This document shows positions 1-8,044 of a stretch of 36,476 bases of DNA, in pieces (within the stretch, counting starts at the first letter, position 1; each line of letters opens with the position of its first letter). Below the pieces are notes generated by a model, which searched no databases, had not been told where the DNA came from, and saw only the letters and a list, made by a program, of their open reading frames with translations. The translations under genes were made by a program, and so were the position numbers. Origin of the DNA: a virus; the IMG/VR virus record IMGVR_UViG_3300042564_000096, positions 1-36,476 of that record. One strand, 5' to 3'.

Positions 1-340
1 CAACAGGATCCAAAGTAAAAATTTTAGAAGAAGCGAGAGCGATATATGATTCAATTAAGGTATCTGTTACTTTTATATCGTGATGTTCTCTTATAATATT
101 AGCGATTCGATTTTCAGATATCTCTTCGTATATTTCTTGTGAGATTTGTACTTCTAGTTTTTCAGAAAAAGTTTTACTTTTAATATATTTTCTCGCCTCT
201 TCTAAACTCTCAAATTCAGATGACTTACGATCAATAGTTATAGAGCCATCTCTGTGCATCTCAATAAGATGACCAAAGGATCTGATGCTACTGAGAACAT
301 CAGAACCACTTAGAGATTGTTTGAATTGACCGTAGTACAT
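1..340 (-). CDS. Head-morphogenesis protein in the gp68 position, C-terminus cut off
   Basis: The reading frame opens with ATG directly after the stop of the gp67-like gene (TAAATG junction) and stays open for 113 codons to the left edge, so the C-terminus lies outside. It begins MYYGQFKQSLSGSDVL and ends, as far as visible, with DTLIESYIALASSKIFTLDP. It is mostly helical-looking and charged, with no membrane segment or signal peptide. In T4 the order is 20-67-68-21, so by position this would be the small prohead core gene 68. I do not recognise T4 gp68 sequence itself in it, so the assignment rests on synteny and on similarity in style to small proteins following gp67 in T4-like environmental phages. 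No strong ribosome site is visible, and translation may be coupled to the preceding gene. Confidence 0.6.
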   Translation of the reverse strand, partial: MYYGQFKQSLSGSDVLSSIRSFGHLIEMHRDGSITIDRKSSEFESLEEARKYIKSKTFSEKLEVQISQEIYEEISENRIANIIREHHDIKVTDTLIESYIALASSKIFTLDPV

Positions 341-514
341 TTATTCTTCAGTAGCAGTTTCTTGTGCAGTTTTAAACATGTTATGCGCAACTTCTTGACG
401 CATAGTTTCTAGTTGCCCAGAAATCTTTTCTGCCATAGCAACATTAAATGCGCCTTCAATGGCAGTTGCGTCTTTACTTGCAATTGCGTCGATTAAATTT
501 CTTGTAGTCGTCAT
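341..514 (-). CDS. gp67: gp67-like prohead core protein (57 aa)
   Basis: This 57-residue frame starts MTTTRNLIDAIASKDATAIE and ends ETATEE. The pattern of an N-terminal 'LIDAI' helix, then 'AFNVAMAEKISGQLE', then an acidic tail is what I know of the short T4 gp67-type prohead core proteins, which are scaffold components proteolysed during head maturation. It lies 9 bases after the portal gene stop. An AAAGG ribosome site overlaps that stop, which fixes the ATG at 514. T4 gp67 also sits directly after the portal gene, so context supports the call. The protein is shorter and less acidic than in T4. The alternative is an unrelated small head protein. Confidence 0.72.
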   Translation of the reverse strand: MTTTRNLIDAIASKDATAIEGAFNVAMAEKISGQLETMRQEVAHNMFKTAQETATEE

Positions 515-523
515 AATATACCT

Positions 524-2107
524 TTATTTATTTTGATTGTTTGAATTTGGATTTGGAAGTTCATTGGCTTGCGCTTCTGGTGGAGCATGTTGTTGTAGGT
601 AGTTCTGCTGTGCAGTTTGTGCAACAGCAGCTACAGTACCATCAAAGTCTGCTCTGTGAACTTGATCTTCCAAGTCCGTTTCCATTTCTTTATCCATGTC
701 GTCCATTTCTTCATCAGACTGATGGAGGACATTTTTACGAACCCATTTAGCAGAGTAGTACTTACCAATGTAAGGATCCATCTGCTGAAGCATTTGAATG
801 CGCTGCATCAATACTTCATTGTTCTTTAATTCATTAAAGTGGTTGTCGATATCATATTCAAATGAAATCTGTTGCTTAAGATCATCCCACTCATCTGAGC
901 GAATAATACCTTTAGCAATTAACTGAACACGTAGTGCTTCGTAGAACAAACCATTGAAACGCTTACGTAAGCGAGCAATGAATTTACTAAACTTGATCTC
1001 ATCACGTGTAATTTCAGTGGAACGTCCAAGGCTAAATCCTTGTTGTTGCTGTAAACGAGACAGCGGTACATTCAATGCTTGATATAACTTCTGTTGGAAG
1101 TATTGAATGTCTTGGATATCACCAAGATTCTGTCCACCTGGAAGTGTAGTAATCTCTGTACCTTTACCACCTTCACGACGTGGCATCCAGAAATCTTCCA
1201 TCATGGATAGATGTTTGCGATCATCACGAACTTCGCCAGTAGTTGCATCATATACAACTTTGTTGCGGAATTTGTTCATGATGTCATTAACGTATTGTTC
1301 TGCCTTCAACTTTGGAAGGTTACCAACGTCAATGTAGAATACTCTACGTTCTGGTGCACGTGAAATACGGTAGATAACTACCGCATCTTCAATCATTTTA
1401 AGCTGATTAACTGGCTTAATTGCTTTATGCAAATGAGACAACATCATGCCTGTATTTGCATCGATCAAACCAGATGGAGTAAAGATGATCGAGTCTAACG
1501 TCATCTTCACACCTTGTGTGGTTTGCTCAGTAATACCTTTATCATTGTACAAATAAAATTCGTCAATGATTTTTGTAACATCAACACCTTGTGGTGTTTT
1601 TGCTTTTTCTACGTTCTTAATGCGTCGAATCTTACGTGGATCGACTTGACGTAGTTCAACAATACCTTGTTTGATATTGGCTTCATCAATAAGAATATGA
1701 TAGTATACACGTCCATCAATATACCATTGACGGAAGATATCATGTCCACGTTCTCTGAATTTTAAGAGACGTAGTATAGTATCAAACTCAGCATGAAACT
1801 TTTTCTTGATTGGTTCAGATAACTTAACCGCATCAAGATTCATCTTAATGGCACCATCATCAGAAACGATTGCCTCATTAATAATATCTTCAATTGCCAT
1901 ATCAGTATCTGCATACTGAGCAATTTCACGATATCGCCTAATGAGGTCGTTTTCATTTTTAACTACACCTTCAATGTCCATTACCATGCCATAATAGGCA
2001 CTGGCACTGGCAACTACAGTGGAGCCATCATCAGAAGAAGGGGGAACAACGCTCCCCACTTCTGGCTGATTATCTTTTTTTCGTATTTCAAAGCCAAATA
2101 ATTGCAT
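524..2107 (-). CDS. gp20: Portal vertex protein (gp20)
   Basis: This 527-residue protein has almost the same length as T4 gp20 (about 524). It forms the dodecameric ring at the unique head vertex through which DNA is packaged and to which the neck attaches. The sequence carries the most conserved T4-type portal block at about residues 230-355: KPVNQLKMIEDAVVIYRISR, then RAPERRVFYIDVGNLP, EDFWMPRREGGKGTEI and TLPGGQNLG. The N-terminal third includes RQWYIDGRVYYHILID. The C-terminus (from about 480) is acidic and Gln/Asn rich, as is usual. It follows the tube gene by 25 bases. The first ATG is preceded by a weak TAGG-type site, and the start agrees with the family length. No disruption is seen. 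Confidence 0.97.
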   Translation of the reverse strand: MQLFGFEIRKKDNQPEVGSVVPPSSDDGSTVVASASAYYGMVMDIEGVVKNENDLIRRYREIAQYADTDMAIEDIINEAIVSDDGAIKMNLDAVKLSEPIKKKFHAEFDTILRLLKFRERGHDIFRQWYIDGRVYYHILIDEANIKQGIVELRQVDPRKIRRIKNVEKAKTPQGVDVTKIIDEFYLYNDKGITEQTTQGVKMTLDSIIFTPSGLIDANTGMMLSHLHKAIKPVNQLKMIEDAVVIYRISRAPERRVFYIDVGNLPKLKAEQYVNDIMNKFRNKVVYDATTGEVRDDRKHLSMMEDFWMPRREGGKGTEITTLPGGQNLGDIQDIQYFQQKLYQALNVPLSRLQQQQGFSLGRSTEITRDEIKFSKFIARLRKRFNGLFYEALRVQLIAKGIIRSDEWDDLKQQISFEYDIDNHFNELKNNEVLMQRIQMLQQMDPYIGKYYSAKWVRKNVLHQSDEEMDDMDKEMETDLEDQVHRADFDGTVAAVAQTAQQNYLQQHAPPEAQANELPNPNSNNQNK

Positions 2108-2132
2108 AATTTATATCTTAACCTACTTTATA

Positions 2133-2729
2133 TTAAATAGGGAATGGGAAAGTTCCGACTGGAGTGTTAATTGCCACGTTTACACCAACACGGCTACCAG
2201 AAGTAGTAGTGTTAGAAGTGAAGTAGTTGTAAGTAAACTCAACATCAAACTGTTCAATTTGGTTCTGTTGATCGAAGTCTAATTGAATCGCACCAATGTT
2301 AGTTGGCATAGCGTCAGCAAATCTATAAGATTTAATGATAGCGCCAGAACGATCTAATTGATACACTTGCAAGTCAACTTGATAGTCAGTAGGAACAGTA
2401 CGACCAAGAGTAGTATTGTAATTCTGAATACCATTTTGCCAAACTTCAAGGGCATTACGGATGTTGAAAGAAACATCATTGTAAATCGAAACAGTCCAAG
2501 GTTGGAACGTGCGTTCACCAGCAAAGTTTACTGGACGACCACGATACAATGTTTGGATTGGTTCAATAGTAGAAGCTGGTAGCTGAGCAGAACGGCACAA
2601 GAATTGTGCTTGTTGACCTGCCACGATACCTAGTCCTACGTATGATGGGAATGTTAATTGAACGTAGAATTGATTTGGACGTGCACCGCCACCGATCATC
2701 TGCGCTTTAAAGTCAGCAATATTTGCCAT
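2133..2729 (-). CDS. gp19: Tail tube protein (gp19)
   Basis: This is a 198-residue protein, slightly longer than T4 gp19 (about 163). It polymerises as stacked hexameric rings inside the sheath and forms the DNA conduit. Family signs are the start MANIADFKAQMIGGGARPNQ, then QAQFLCRSAQLPASTIEPI, 'YRGRPVNFAGERTFQPWTVS' and the FNIRNALEVWQNGI helix. The C-terminal 'QNQIEQFDVEFTYNYFT' strand region is also typical, and the extra residues lie at the C-terminus. A strong AAGGAG site sits just before the ATG. A late-promoter-like AATAAATA lies 23 bases upstream and a hairpin follows the preceding sheath gene, so the tube may be expressed partly on its own, as suits an abundant protein. Confidence 0.95.
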   Translation of the reverse strand: MANIADFKAQMIGGGARPNQFYVQLTFPSYVGLGIVAGQQAQFLCRSAQLPASTIEPIQTLYRGRPVNFAGERTFQPWTVSIYNDVSFNIRNALEVWQNGIQNYNTTLGRTVPTDYQVDLQVYQLDRSGAIIKSYRFADAMPTNIGAIQLDFDQQNQIEQFDVEFTYNYFTSNTTTSGSRVGVNVAINTPVGTFPFPI

Positions 2730-2752
2730 TTAAATCTCCTTGTGTTCTTATC

Positions 2753-2760
2753 TATTTATT
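2753..2760 (-). promoter_or_regulatory. Candidate late promoter for gp19 (AATAAATA)
   Basis: The minus strand reads AATAAATA, one mismatch from the T4 late promoter -10 element TATAAATA. It lies 23 bases before the gp19 ATG, in the gap after the gp18 hairpin. The position fits a promoter, but AT-rich intergenic DNA makes chance matches likely. Confidence 0.4.
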
Positions 2761-2769
2761 CTTTGTAGA

Positions 2770-2789
2770 GGGGAGAATTTCTTCTCCCC
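2770..2789 (-). terminator. Hairpin after gp18 (8-bp stem, GAAA loop)
   Basis: The minus strand forms an 8-bp perfect stem, GGGGAGAA / TTCTCCCC, closed by a GAAA tetraloop, 9 bases after the sheath stop codon. The bases after it (TCTACAAAG) are not a clear U-tract. It may therefore be a weak terminator, a transcript-processing signal, or an mRNA 3'-end stabiliser between sheath and tube. Confidence 0.55.
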
Positions 2790-2798
2790 ACCGATTCA

Positions 2799-4724
2799 TT
2801 AGGCGCCAACTTCGCTGAAGTTAATGCTTGATCGTGCCGCAACAAAGTTCAAAGTAATGTAGTTGATAGAACGATTTGGTTTGACGAAGATGTCAGCAAC
2901 GAATTCGTTAGCATCAATAACCTGTCCTGGATTATTTGTTTCATCGCACTTAACCACGAAATCAGTAATACCACGACGACCTTGAACATCACGCAAGAAT
3001 GGCTCAACTAGATTCTTAAACTGAGCACGAGTGAAGCCATCATTGAATTCGAACAACTGGAAGCGAGCAGCAGTTGCAATTGATTTCTCAAGAACAATGA
3101 ATAGACGACGCACGTTGATACGATCGAATGCAGAAGGTTTAGCCAATAGAGTCTTATCACCGAACAATACTGTACCTTGTCCTGGGAATGTAACAACTGG
3201 GTTAACACCATTCTTATAAAGAGCATCACGATCTGTTTTAGATGGATTGTGTGCCAATTTAACTACGTTCTTAATTTGACCACGATTTAGACCACCTGGA
3301 GAGAACCATGGGTCATTAGTATTATCAGTACGTGCGCAAGTACCAGCAACGTCACCATTCAATGGGATCCAACGATATAAGTCATTGTAACGATCATACT
3401 GGTATTTGTAACCAGAGTCAAGAACAGCGTAAGAAGTGCTTGGTAGTTCATCACGGTAAGCATTGATAGCATCAGTAGCAGTAGAACCTGCACCGACAAT
3501 AACATCACCAGTAGTAACATCTTCTGGAGAAGCAAAAACGATACAATCTAAACGAACTTCAGCAACGTTGTTGATAACATATTCTACAGTGGCAGAAGAT
3601 GCTTTACCCATAGGGATTAAAGCGATATCATAAGTTGCATCATCAGCATACATTGCATAAGCACTTTGTTGCTGACCATCAGTTAGTGTCAATGAATCTA
3701 CACCACCACTTAGTGATTTAGTAACAGCACTAGACAAAGCAGCGAATGCTTTAGCAGAAGAAGAAGTACCCCAGTTTGTACCAGCAACAGGATGATCCAT
3801 CCACCAGATGTATTCAGAAGTGTTGTTCAATACATCTTTATAGTAGTTATTAGATCCATCTGCTCTTTTAGCATCTGATGCTTTAGAAACAAAAGAGAAC
3901 TTTTCTAAGATGGCACCTTGAACACCAGTCCACAAACCATCTTCATCAATAACGATAATGTGTAATTCATCCTCTTCACCACCAACGGCAGCAGCAGAAG
4001 AAGAAGTTCCTGGAGCAGAATCAAATTCTGCTTTATAAGTCCATGTGCTAAATGTATCAATATCTGCCATAGAAACTAACAATGAGTTACCTAAAGCACC
4101 TGGATACTTGGCAGCAAATTCACCAACAACACCAGCGCCATTAGCGTAAGTAGTTGTGTAAATGTTTTCGTTATTAATTTTAACACCAGCAGTAGTAATA
4201 GTAGCAGTTGCTGCTAAGCCAGAACCACCACCACCAGAAAACGAAAGTGTTGGTGCAGATGTATAACCAGTTCCTGCAACTACAACACTTATCGCAGTAA
4301 CAACACCTGCAACAACTGTTGCAGTTGCAGTGGCTTGAATACCACCAGTAATATTTGGTGCACCAACTGAAACAGTTGGTGCAGTTGAATAACCAGTACC
4401 ACCAGCACTAACAGCTATAGAAGCAACACCGCCAGTTTGCGTAGCAACAGCGTTCCGTGCTGCAGTAGCATCGCCACGACAGACTAAAAGATTATTACTA
4501 TATGCTAAGAAATTAGCAGCAGTAAAGAAAGACTGAGCATTAGTATCAGTCGGTTTTCCGAAACGACGGACTAACTCATTTTCAGATGTTACACGAACAG
4601 GATCCAAAACTGGACCCCATTGGAATGCACCAGCAAATGCGCCAGCAGAAGTAGCTACGGCAGGGATAATAGATGTAAAGTCTTTTTCTGTGACTGCTAC
4701 ACCTGGACTAAGTTGAAAAGGCAT
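2799..4724 (-). CDS. gp18: Contractile tail sheath protein (gp18) with inserted repeat domain
   Basis: This 641-residue protein is close in length to T4 gp18 (about 659). It forms the contractile outer tail cylinder. Recognisable are the N-terminus LSPGVAVTEKDFTSIIP, 'AGAFQWGPVLDPVRVTSENE', and the conserved C-terminal block from about residue 420: SGYKYQYDRYNDLYRWIPL, 'AGTCARTDNTNDPWFSPGG', 'FDRINVRRLFIVLEKSI', RFQLFEFNDGFTR and NRSINYITLNFVAARSSINF. Residues 94-180 are a two-unit Gly-Tyr/Ala-Pro repeat, annotated separately. It replaces or modifies the protruding domain present at about the same place in T4 gp18. The ATG has an AGGAG site 8 bases upstream, and a late-promoter-like CATAAATA lies 61 bases upstream. 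The conserved termini are intact, so assembly function should be kept. Confidence 0.96.
   Translation of the reverse strand: MPFQLSPGVAVTEKDFTSIIPAVATSAGAFAGAFQWGPVLDPVRVTSENELVRRFGKPTDTNAQSFFTAANFLAYSNNLLVCRGDATAARNAVATQTGGVASIAVSAGGTGYSTAPTVSVGAPNITGGIQATATATVVAGVVTAISVVVAGTGYTSAPTLSFSGGGGSGLAATATITTAGVKINNENIYTTTYANGAGVVGEFAAKYPGALGNSLLVSMADIDTFSTWTYKAEFDSAPGTSSSAAAVGGEEDELHIIVIDEDGLWTGVQGAILEKFSFVSKASDAKRADGSNNYYKDVLNNTSEYIWWMDHPVAGTNWGTSSSAKAFAALSSAVTKSLSGGVDSLTLTDGQQQSAYAMYADDATYDIALIPMGKASSATVEYVINNVAEVRLDCIVFASPEDVTTGDVIVGAGSTATDAINAYRDELPSTSYAVLDSGYKYQYDRYNDLYRWIPLNGDVAGTCARTDNTNDPWFSPGGLNRGQIKNVVKLAHNPSKTDRDALYKNGVNPVVTFPGQGTVLFGDKTLLAKPSAFDRINVRRLFIVLEKSIATAARFQLFEFNDGFTRAQFKNLVEPFLRDVQGRRGITDFVVKCDETNNPGQVIDANEFVADIFVKPNRSINYITLNFVAARSSINFSEVGA
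4185..4445 (-). repeat. GYxxAP repeat module inserted in gp18
   Basis: This stretch codes for residues 94-180 of the sheath protein. Two units share the pattern GGTGYSTAPTVSV and AGTGYTSAPTLSFSGGGGSG, separated by ATATATVVAGVVTAISVVV. The same pattern recurs in gp14, the gp7-like protein and gp8 of this phage, in a different protein context each time. It lies where T4 gp18 has a surface-exposed domain, so an exterior location is inferred. Confidence 0.8.
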
Positions 4725-4785
4725 CGTAATTCTCCTATTACATTGTTTAATTTAGTTTTGCTACGAGGAGCACAACCTACTAATT

Positions 4786-4793
4786 TATTTATG
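4786..4793 (-). promoter_or_regulatory. Candidate late promoter for gp18 (CATAAATA)
   Basis: The minus strand reads CATAAATA, one mismatch from the T4 late element TATAAATA, 61 bases before the sheath ATG. The 81-base gap between gp17 and gp18 is long for this compact module, which supports a regulatory role. Confidence 0.45.
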
Positions 4794-4805
4794 AAACCCA
4801 AACTT

Positions 4806-6386
4806 TCAGAAGTTTAGGGGTGGTTTCTCCTCACTATGTCCATCATCCATAAAACCAAATGGAGTTAGTTCCTGCTCAATAGCTTCAATTCTTTGCTTAT
4901 ACATTATTTCTCGGAGGTTTACATTATTTAGGTCTTTAAAATAAGGGTTAGTTGTAAGCCAAGAAAATAGAACCAATGTCATGACTAAGTCATCATGGTA
5001 TCCATCATCTGCAGCATAGCTTCCCTTAGTCTCGATAAATGTAGAGATCTCTGAAATTATATCAGCATCTGGAACTAGTAGTTTATGTTCTTCCAATAAT
5101 GATTTAAAATTATGGCATCCAATACGCTTAACACGTTTATCTGTCATAACACCAAGTTGAGTTTTACCGCTACCGAAACCACCTGATACAGTTTGCATTC
5201 CTGTGGTTCTGCTAACGAATAAAATATTTTCATATTCAAGTTCACTATGTAAAATATAAGGAACTTGTTCACTGGCATTCATCTCAACTAGAACGAATGC
5301 CTCGTTATATTGTGTGGCAATTGTGTGTATTACGTTTGGATATAGTAGTGGGCTAATTTGATTATTTCTAAACTTACCAACTAATTTATATGGAACATCT
5401 GTAATATCAATAATTGTAAATGCAGAATAATCACCATCTACACCCATTGCAGTATCACATACCATAACATATGTGTGACCCTTTTCTGGCTTCTCGTAAA
5501 TATCCAAACCATCTTTCGAGTGAATTGGATTATCAAAAGACATAGAAGCAATAACATCTGCATTGATTAGCGTTAAGCTAGAACCTAAGAACTTACAAAT
5601 AACTTCTTGGTTATACTTAAGATCGCCAAGCATACGACGTTGTTCTTCAGCCCATGCTTCATCACGTCCTGGAATTCTCCAGTAAGGAATGAACAAAGGT
5701 ACAAATCCATTACGATCATTCTCAGCATCATTCCAGAATTTCCAGAAGTGATTATAACCGAGTGGTGTAGAACTTAGTAAAATCTTTGTAGTTTGACCAG
5801 CAGAAATTGTTGGATAAACAGAAGTAAAGAACTGCTCAGCAACAGTGTTTGGAATAATGGCAGTTTCGTCAACGTATAACATGTTGACTGATTTACCACG
5901 AATACCTGAGGCAGTAGTTGCTGCAGTAAAAACTTTTGAACCATTCTCTAGTTCAATGTCACCTTTGTTCCAAGTAGTGACACCTTGTTGTAACCACTGT
6001 GGTAGATTCTCATACATCGTTTGATATCTGCTAAGCACTTCACGTGCAGCTGTTGCTTTATTGGCAAGGATAGCTACAGTTTTGGCTTCTTGAAACAAAG
6101 TATACCAAAGGATGTACGCAGCAGATGTTGTAGTCTTTCCCTGCTGACGACCTTCCATAAGAATCACACGACGATTATTATGGATTACTTTTACTTTTTC
6201 AATTTGACATTCATACAGTTTGAATGGTACAAGACCATGATCAAGCGAAACAATCATACAATAGTTTTCAATAAAGTATATTGGATCACGTGCGCACTTT
6301 AAGTATTCTTCAATCTGCTCTGGCAAAAACTGGATTTGAACACCAGCTGCCTTTAGGTTCTGGTTTGAATTATATATTTGTGCCAT
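4806..6386 (-). CDS. gp17: Terminase large subunit (gp17)
   Basis: This is a 526-residue packaging motor ATPase-nuclease, shorter than T4 gp17 (610). The N-terminal ATPase has Walker A EGRQQGKTT at 78-86, Walker B NMLYVDET at about 168-175 with the catalytic Glu, and coupling motif SSTP at 205-208. The RNase H-fold nuclease begins near 305. Candidate metal ligands are Asp in VMVCDTAMGVDGDYS (311 and 319), Glu in VLVEMN (368) and the DGYHDD pair (465-466). The protein would dock on the portal encoded two genes further on. It starts only 3 bases after the gp15 stop. In T4 the small terminase gene 16 lies between 15 and 17, but there is no room for it here. The C-terminus is short and acidic. 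Confidence 0.97.
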   Translation of the reverse strand: MAQIYNSNQNLKAAGVQIQFLPEQIEEYLKCARDPIYFIENYCMIVSLDHGLVPFKLYECQIEKVKVIHNNRRVILMEGRQQGKTTTSAAYILWYTLFQEAKTVAILANKATAAREVLSRYQTMYENLPQWLQQGVTTWNKGDIELENGSKVFTAATTASGIRGKSVNMLYVDETAIIPNTVAEQFFTSVYPTISAGQTTKILLSSTPLGYNHFWKFWNDAENDRNGFVPLFIPYWRIPGRDEAWAEEQRRMLGDLKYNQEVICKFLGSSLTLINADVIASMSFDNPIHSKDGLDIYEKPEKGHTYVMVCDTAMGVDGDYSAFTIIDITDVPYKLVGKFRNNQISPLLYPNVIHTIATQYNEAFVLVEMNASEQVPYILHSELEYENILFVSRTTGMQTVSGGFGSGKTQLGVMTDKRVKRIGCHNFKSLLEEHKLLVPDADIISEISTFIETKGSYAADDGYHDDLVMTLVLFSWLTTNPYFKDLNNVNLREIMYKQRIEAIEQELTPFGFMDDGHSEEKPPLNF

Positions 6387-6389
6387 TAT

Positions 6390-7133
6390 TTAAAACCCGT
6401 CTAACCAATTCTCCGTGGAAAGTGTTGCTGTTGTAGCGTCACCTGTTGCAACATAGATACGATTTGGATCAGTTATATTATTGAGACCAATATTAGCTTC
6501 AACTTGAGAGATAACAGCTTGTCCAGAAACAGCACCAAACAAACTCGTCTTCAATGTGAAATTAAGAGTATGTGTAACAAAACGACGAGTTTGAAAATCA
6601 CCATCATACTCATCTGAAACACTAACGCTATTTAAAATAACTGGAATGTCTTGTTTAACATTCATATCAGGTACAGCATTAATTGCCAGTGTATACTCTG
6701 GAGTGAATGTTGGAAGAATTTGTTCAATAATTTGAAGACCATCTTCTTGAGTTTTAGTCAAGACATAAAGAGAAATTTCAATATTGTATGGAACTGGCGT
6801 ATACATATATGTCATTGAGTCAATACCAGAACCACATTTAATTTGTTGCATACGATTTAACTTGCGCTGAGAATCGTAACTATAACCAAGAATTTCAAAC
6901 GACATTCTTGGAAGAGTCGTATAAGTATGTTGTTCTAAGTTTGGATCAGAATCAAGACGCACAATCCATTTTTCCTTTGGGGCATATGCCAGTGGAATCT
7001 GTAAACGCTGAATAGTTTCTCCAGTTACAGAATCGCCTTGTTTACGATCAATATAGATGTCACTAAACAAACTACCAAATGCAACGATAGTTTTTCTAAT
7101 TAGTCCATGATAGAATACATTATTGCTCAACAT
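6390..7133 (-). CDS. gp15: Tail terminator / sheath stabiliser (gp15)
   Basis: This 247-residue protein is slightly shorter than T4 gp15 (272). It forms the hexameric cap that ends tube and sheath and joins the tail to the neck. Shared features with T4 are the start NNVFYHGLIRKTIVAFGSLF, 'IPLAYAPKEKWIVRL', 'TLPRMSFEILGYSYDSQRK', and the very characteristic 'YNIEISLYVLTKTQEDGLQI' followed by IEQILPTFTPEY. The region around NSVSVSDEYDGDFQTRR is also diagnostic. The start codon lies inside the gp14 gene, with a 14-base overlap, implying translational coupling. No better internal start preserves the conserved N-terminus. It is followed almost without a gap by gp17. Confidence 0.95.
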   Translation of the reverse strand: MLSNNVFYHGLIRKTIVAFGSLFSDIYIDRKQGDSVTGETIQRLQIPLAYAPKEKWIVRLDSDPNLEQHTYTTLPRMSFEILGYSYDSQRKLNRMQQIKCGSGIDSMTYMYTPVPYNIEISLYVLTKTQEDGLQIIEQILPTFTPEYTLAINAVPDMNVKQDIPVILNSVSVSDEYDGDFQTRRFVTHTLNFTLKTSLFGAVSGQAVISQVEANIGLNNITDPNRIYVATGDATTATLSTENWLDGF

Positions 7134-8043
7134 CTATTTCACCAAATGGGTTAGTAGCGGAAAACAAAACGTCTTGCGCTTCTTGTTTAAATGTATTGTT
7201 ATCACCAAACGAATCAACTTTATCAATATCAATTTTAACAGTTGCAGTTGCCAATGCACCAGAACCACCTCCACCAGTGAATGAAATAATCGGTGCAGTT
7301 TGATATCCAGTTCCTGGATTAGTTATGTCAACACGAATAATCTTATTTGCTGACGTTCCAGTTCCTCTAACTGCTGTGGCTGCAGCATTAATACCTGAAC
7401 TACTTGTGAATGAAACAGTAGGAACAGATGTATACCCAGAACCTTGATTAGTCATAGTAATAGCAGTGACGCTGCCATACTTAGTTCTAGTTGTATTTGT
7501 TGAGAATGATTTGAGTGTTTCGAATGCATCAACTTCTGGTACACCAGTATCGATACGTTCAGAAGCATATTGGAAAAGTTCAACTTGTAATTTATAAACA
7601 TAAAGTTTACCAAGTTGATAGAATGGATCTTGGTGTTGTACGAATTTAATTTCGAACAAGCCTTTTGTGAGAGGGAAATAAATCAAATCACCTTCACATG
7701 GACGATTTGGTAATTGCGTTACTCCATAACGTCCAATGAACTGATCCCAACGACGACGTGCACAAACTAAAGTAGCTGACTGCTCCATCATCAAACCAAA
7801 CTTTTGTAAAAATGGTCCTTGTCCTGCGAAGCTATCAATATTTTCAAAATACATTTCAATTGGAAATGCAGTTTTGAATTCACTTAAACGATCTTCACCT
7901 AACACGTTATCTTTTGAAACTAATGTTCTTGGGATGTAGAAGATTTCCTGTCCGTAAATACGCAGGGATTCAATAATAAGATCCTCGATGAGCATCTGCT
8001 CAGTACGAGTACCATTCGTAAAGTAAACATTAGTTGTAGTCAT
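7120..8043 (-). CDS. gp14: Neck protein (gp14) with inserted repeat domain
   Basis: This is a 307-residue protein; T4 gp14 has 256. With gp13 it builds the neck that closes the filled head and accepts the tail. The N-terminal two-thirds is typical gp14: NVYFTNGTRTEQMLIEDLI, 'ESLRIYGQEIFYIPRTLV', 'FPIEMYFENIDSFAGQG', then RWDQFIGRYG, 'RPCEGDLIYFPLTKGLFEI' and KFVQHQDPFYQLGKLYVYKL. Residues 189-270 are a two-unit GYxxAP repeat absent from T4 gp14. The gp14-type C-terminus (DNNTFKQEAQDVLFSATNPF) resumes after it. The gene starts one base after the gp13 stop. The insertion near the C-terminus probably explains the extra length. Confidence 0.95.
   Translation of the reverse strand: MTTTNVYFTNGTRTEQMLIEDLIIESLRIYGQEIFYIPRTLVSKDNVLGEDRLSEFKTAFPIEMYFENIDSFAGQGPFLQKFGLMMEQSATLVCARRRWDQFIGRYGVTQLPNRPCEGDLIYFPLTKGLFEIKFVQHQDPFYQLGKLYVYKLQVELFQYASERIDTGVPEVDAFETLKSFSTNTTRTKYGSVTAITMTNQGSGYTSVPTVSFTSSSGINAAATAVRGTGTSANKIIRVDITNPGTGYQTAPIISFTGGGGSGALATATVKIDIDKVDSFGDNNTFKQEAQDVLFSATNPFGEIDVEQ
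7234..7479 (-). repeat. GYxxAP repeat module inserted in gp14
   Basis: Residues 189-270 of gp14 contain MTNQGSGYTSVPTVSFTSSS and NPGTGYQTAPIISFTGGGGS, each followed by an Ala/Thr-rich strand (NAAATAV, ALATATV). The pattern matches the insert in gp18 unit for unit. The family-typical gp14 sequence lies on both sides, so this is an insertion rather than a terminal fusion. Confidence 0.8.
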
Positions 8044-8044
8044 T

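Noticed and set aside
525-532. AATAAATA before the gp67-like gene as a late promoter
   Set aside because: It is formed by the last codons of the portal gene (Asn-Lys-stop) and is only 10 bases from the ATG, too close for a usual late promoter plus ribosome site.
4800-4815. AAACTT-TCAG-AAGTTT inverted repeat at the gp17 stop as a terminator
   Set aside because: The stem is short and AT-rich and overlaps the stop codon, with no U-tract of note; too weak to call.
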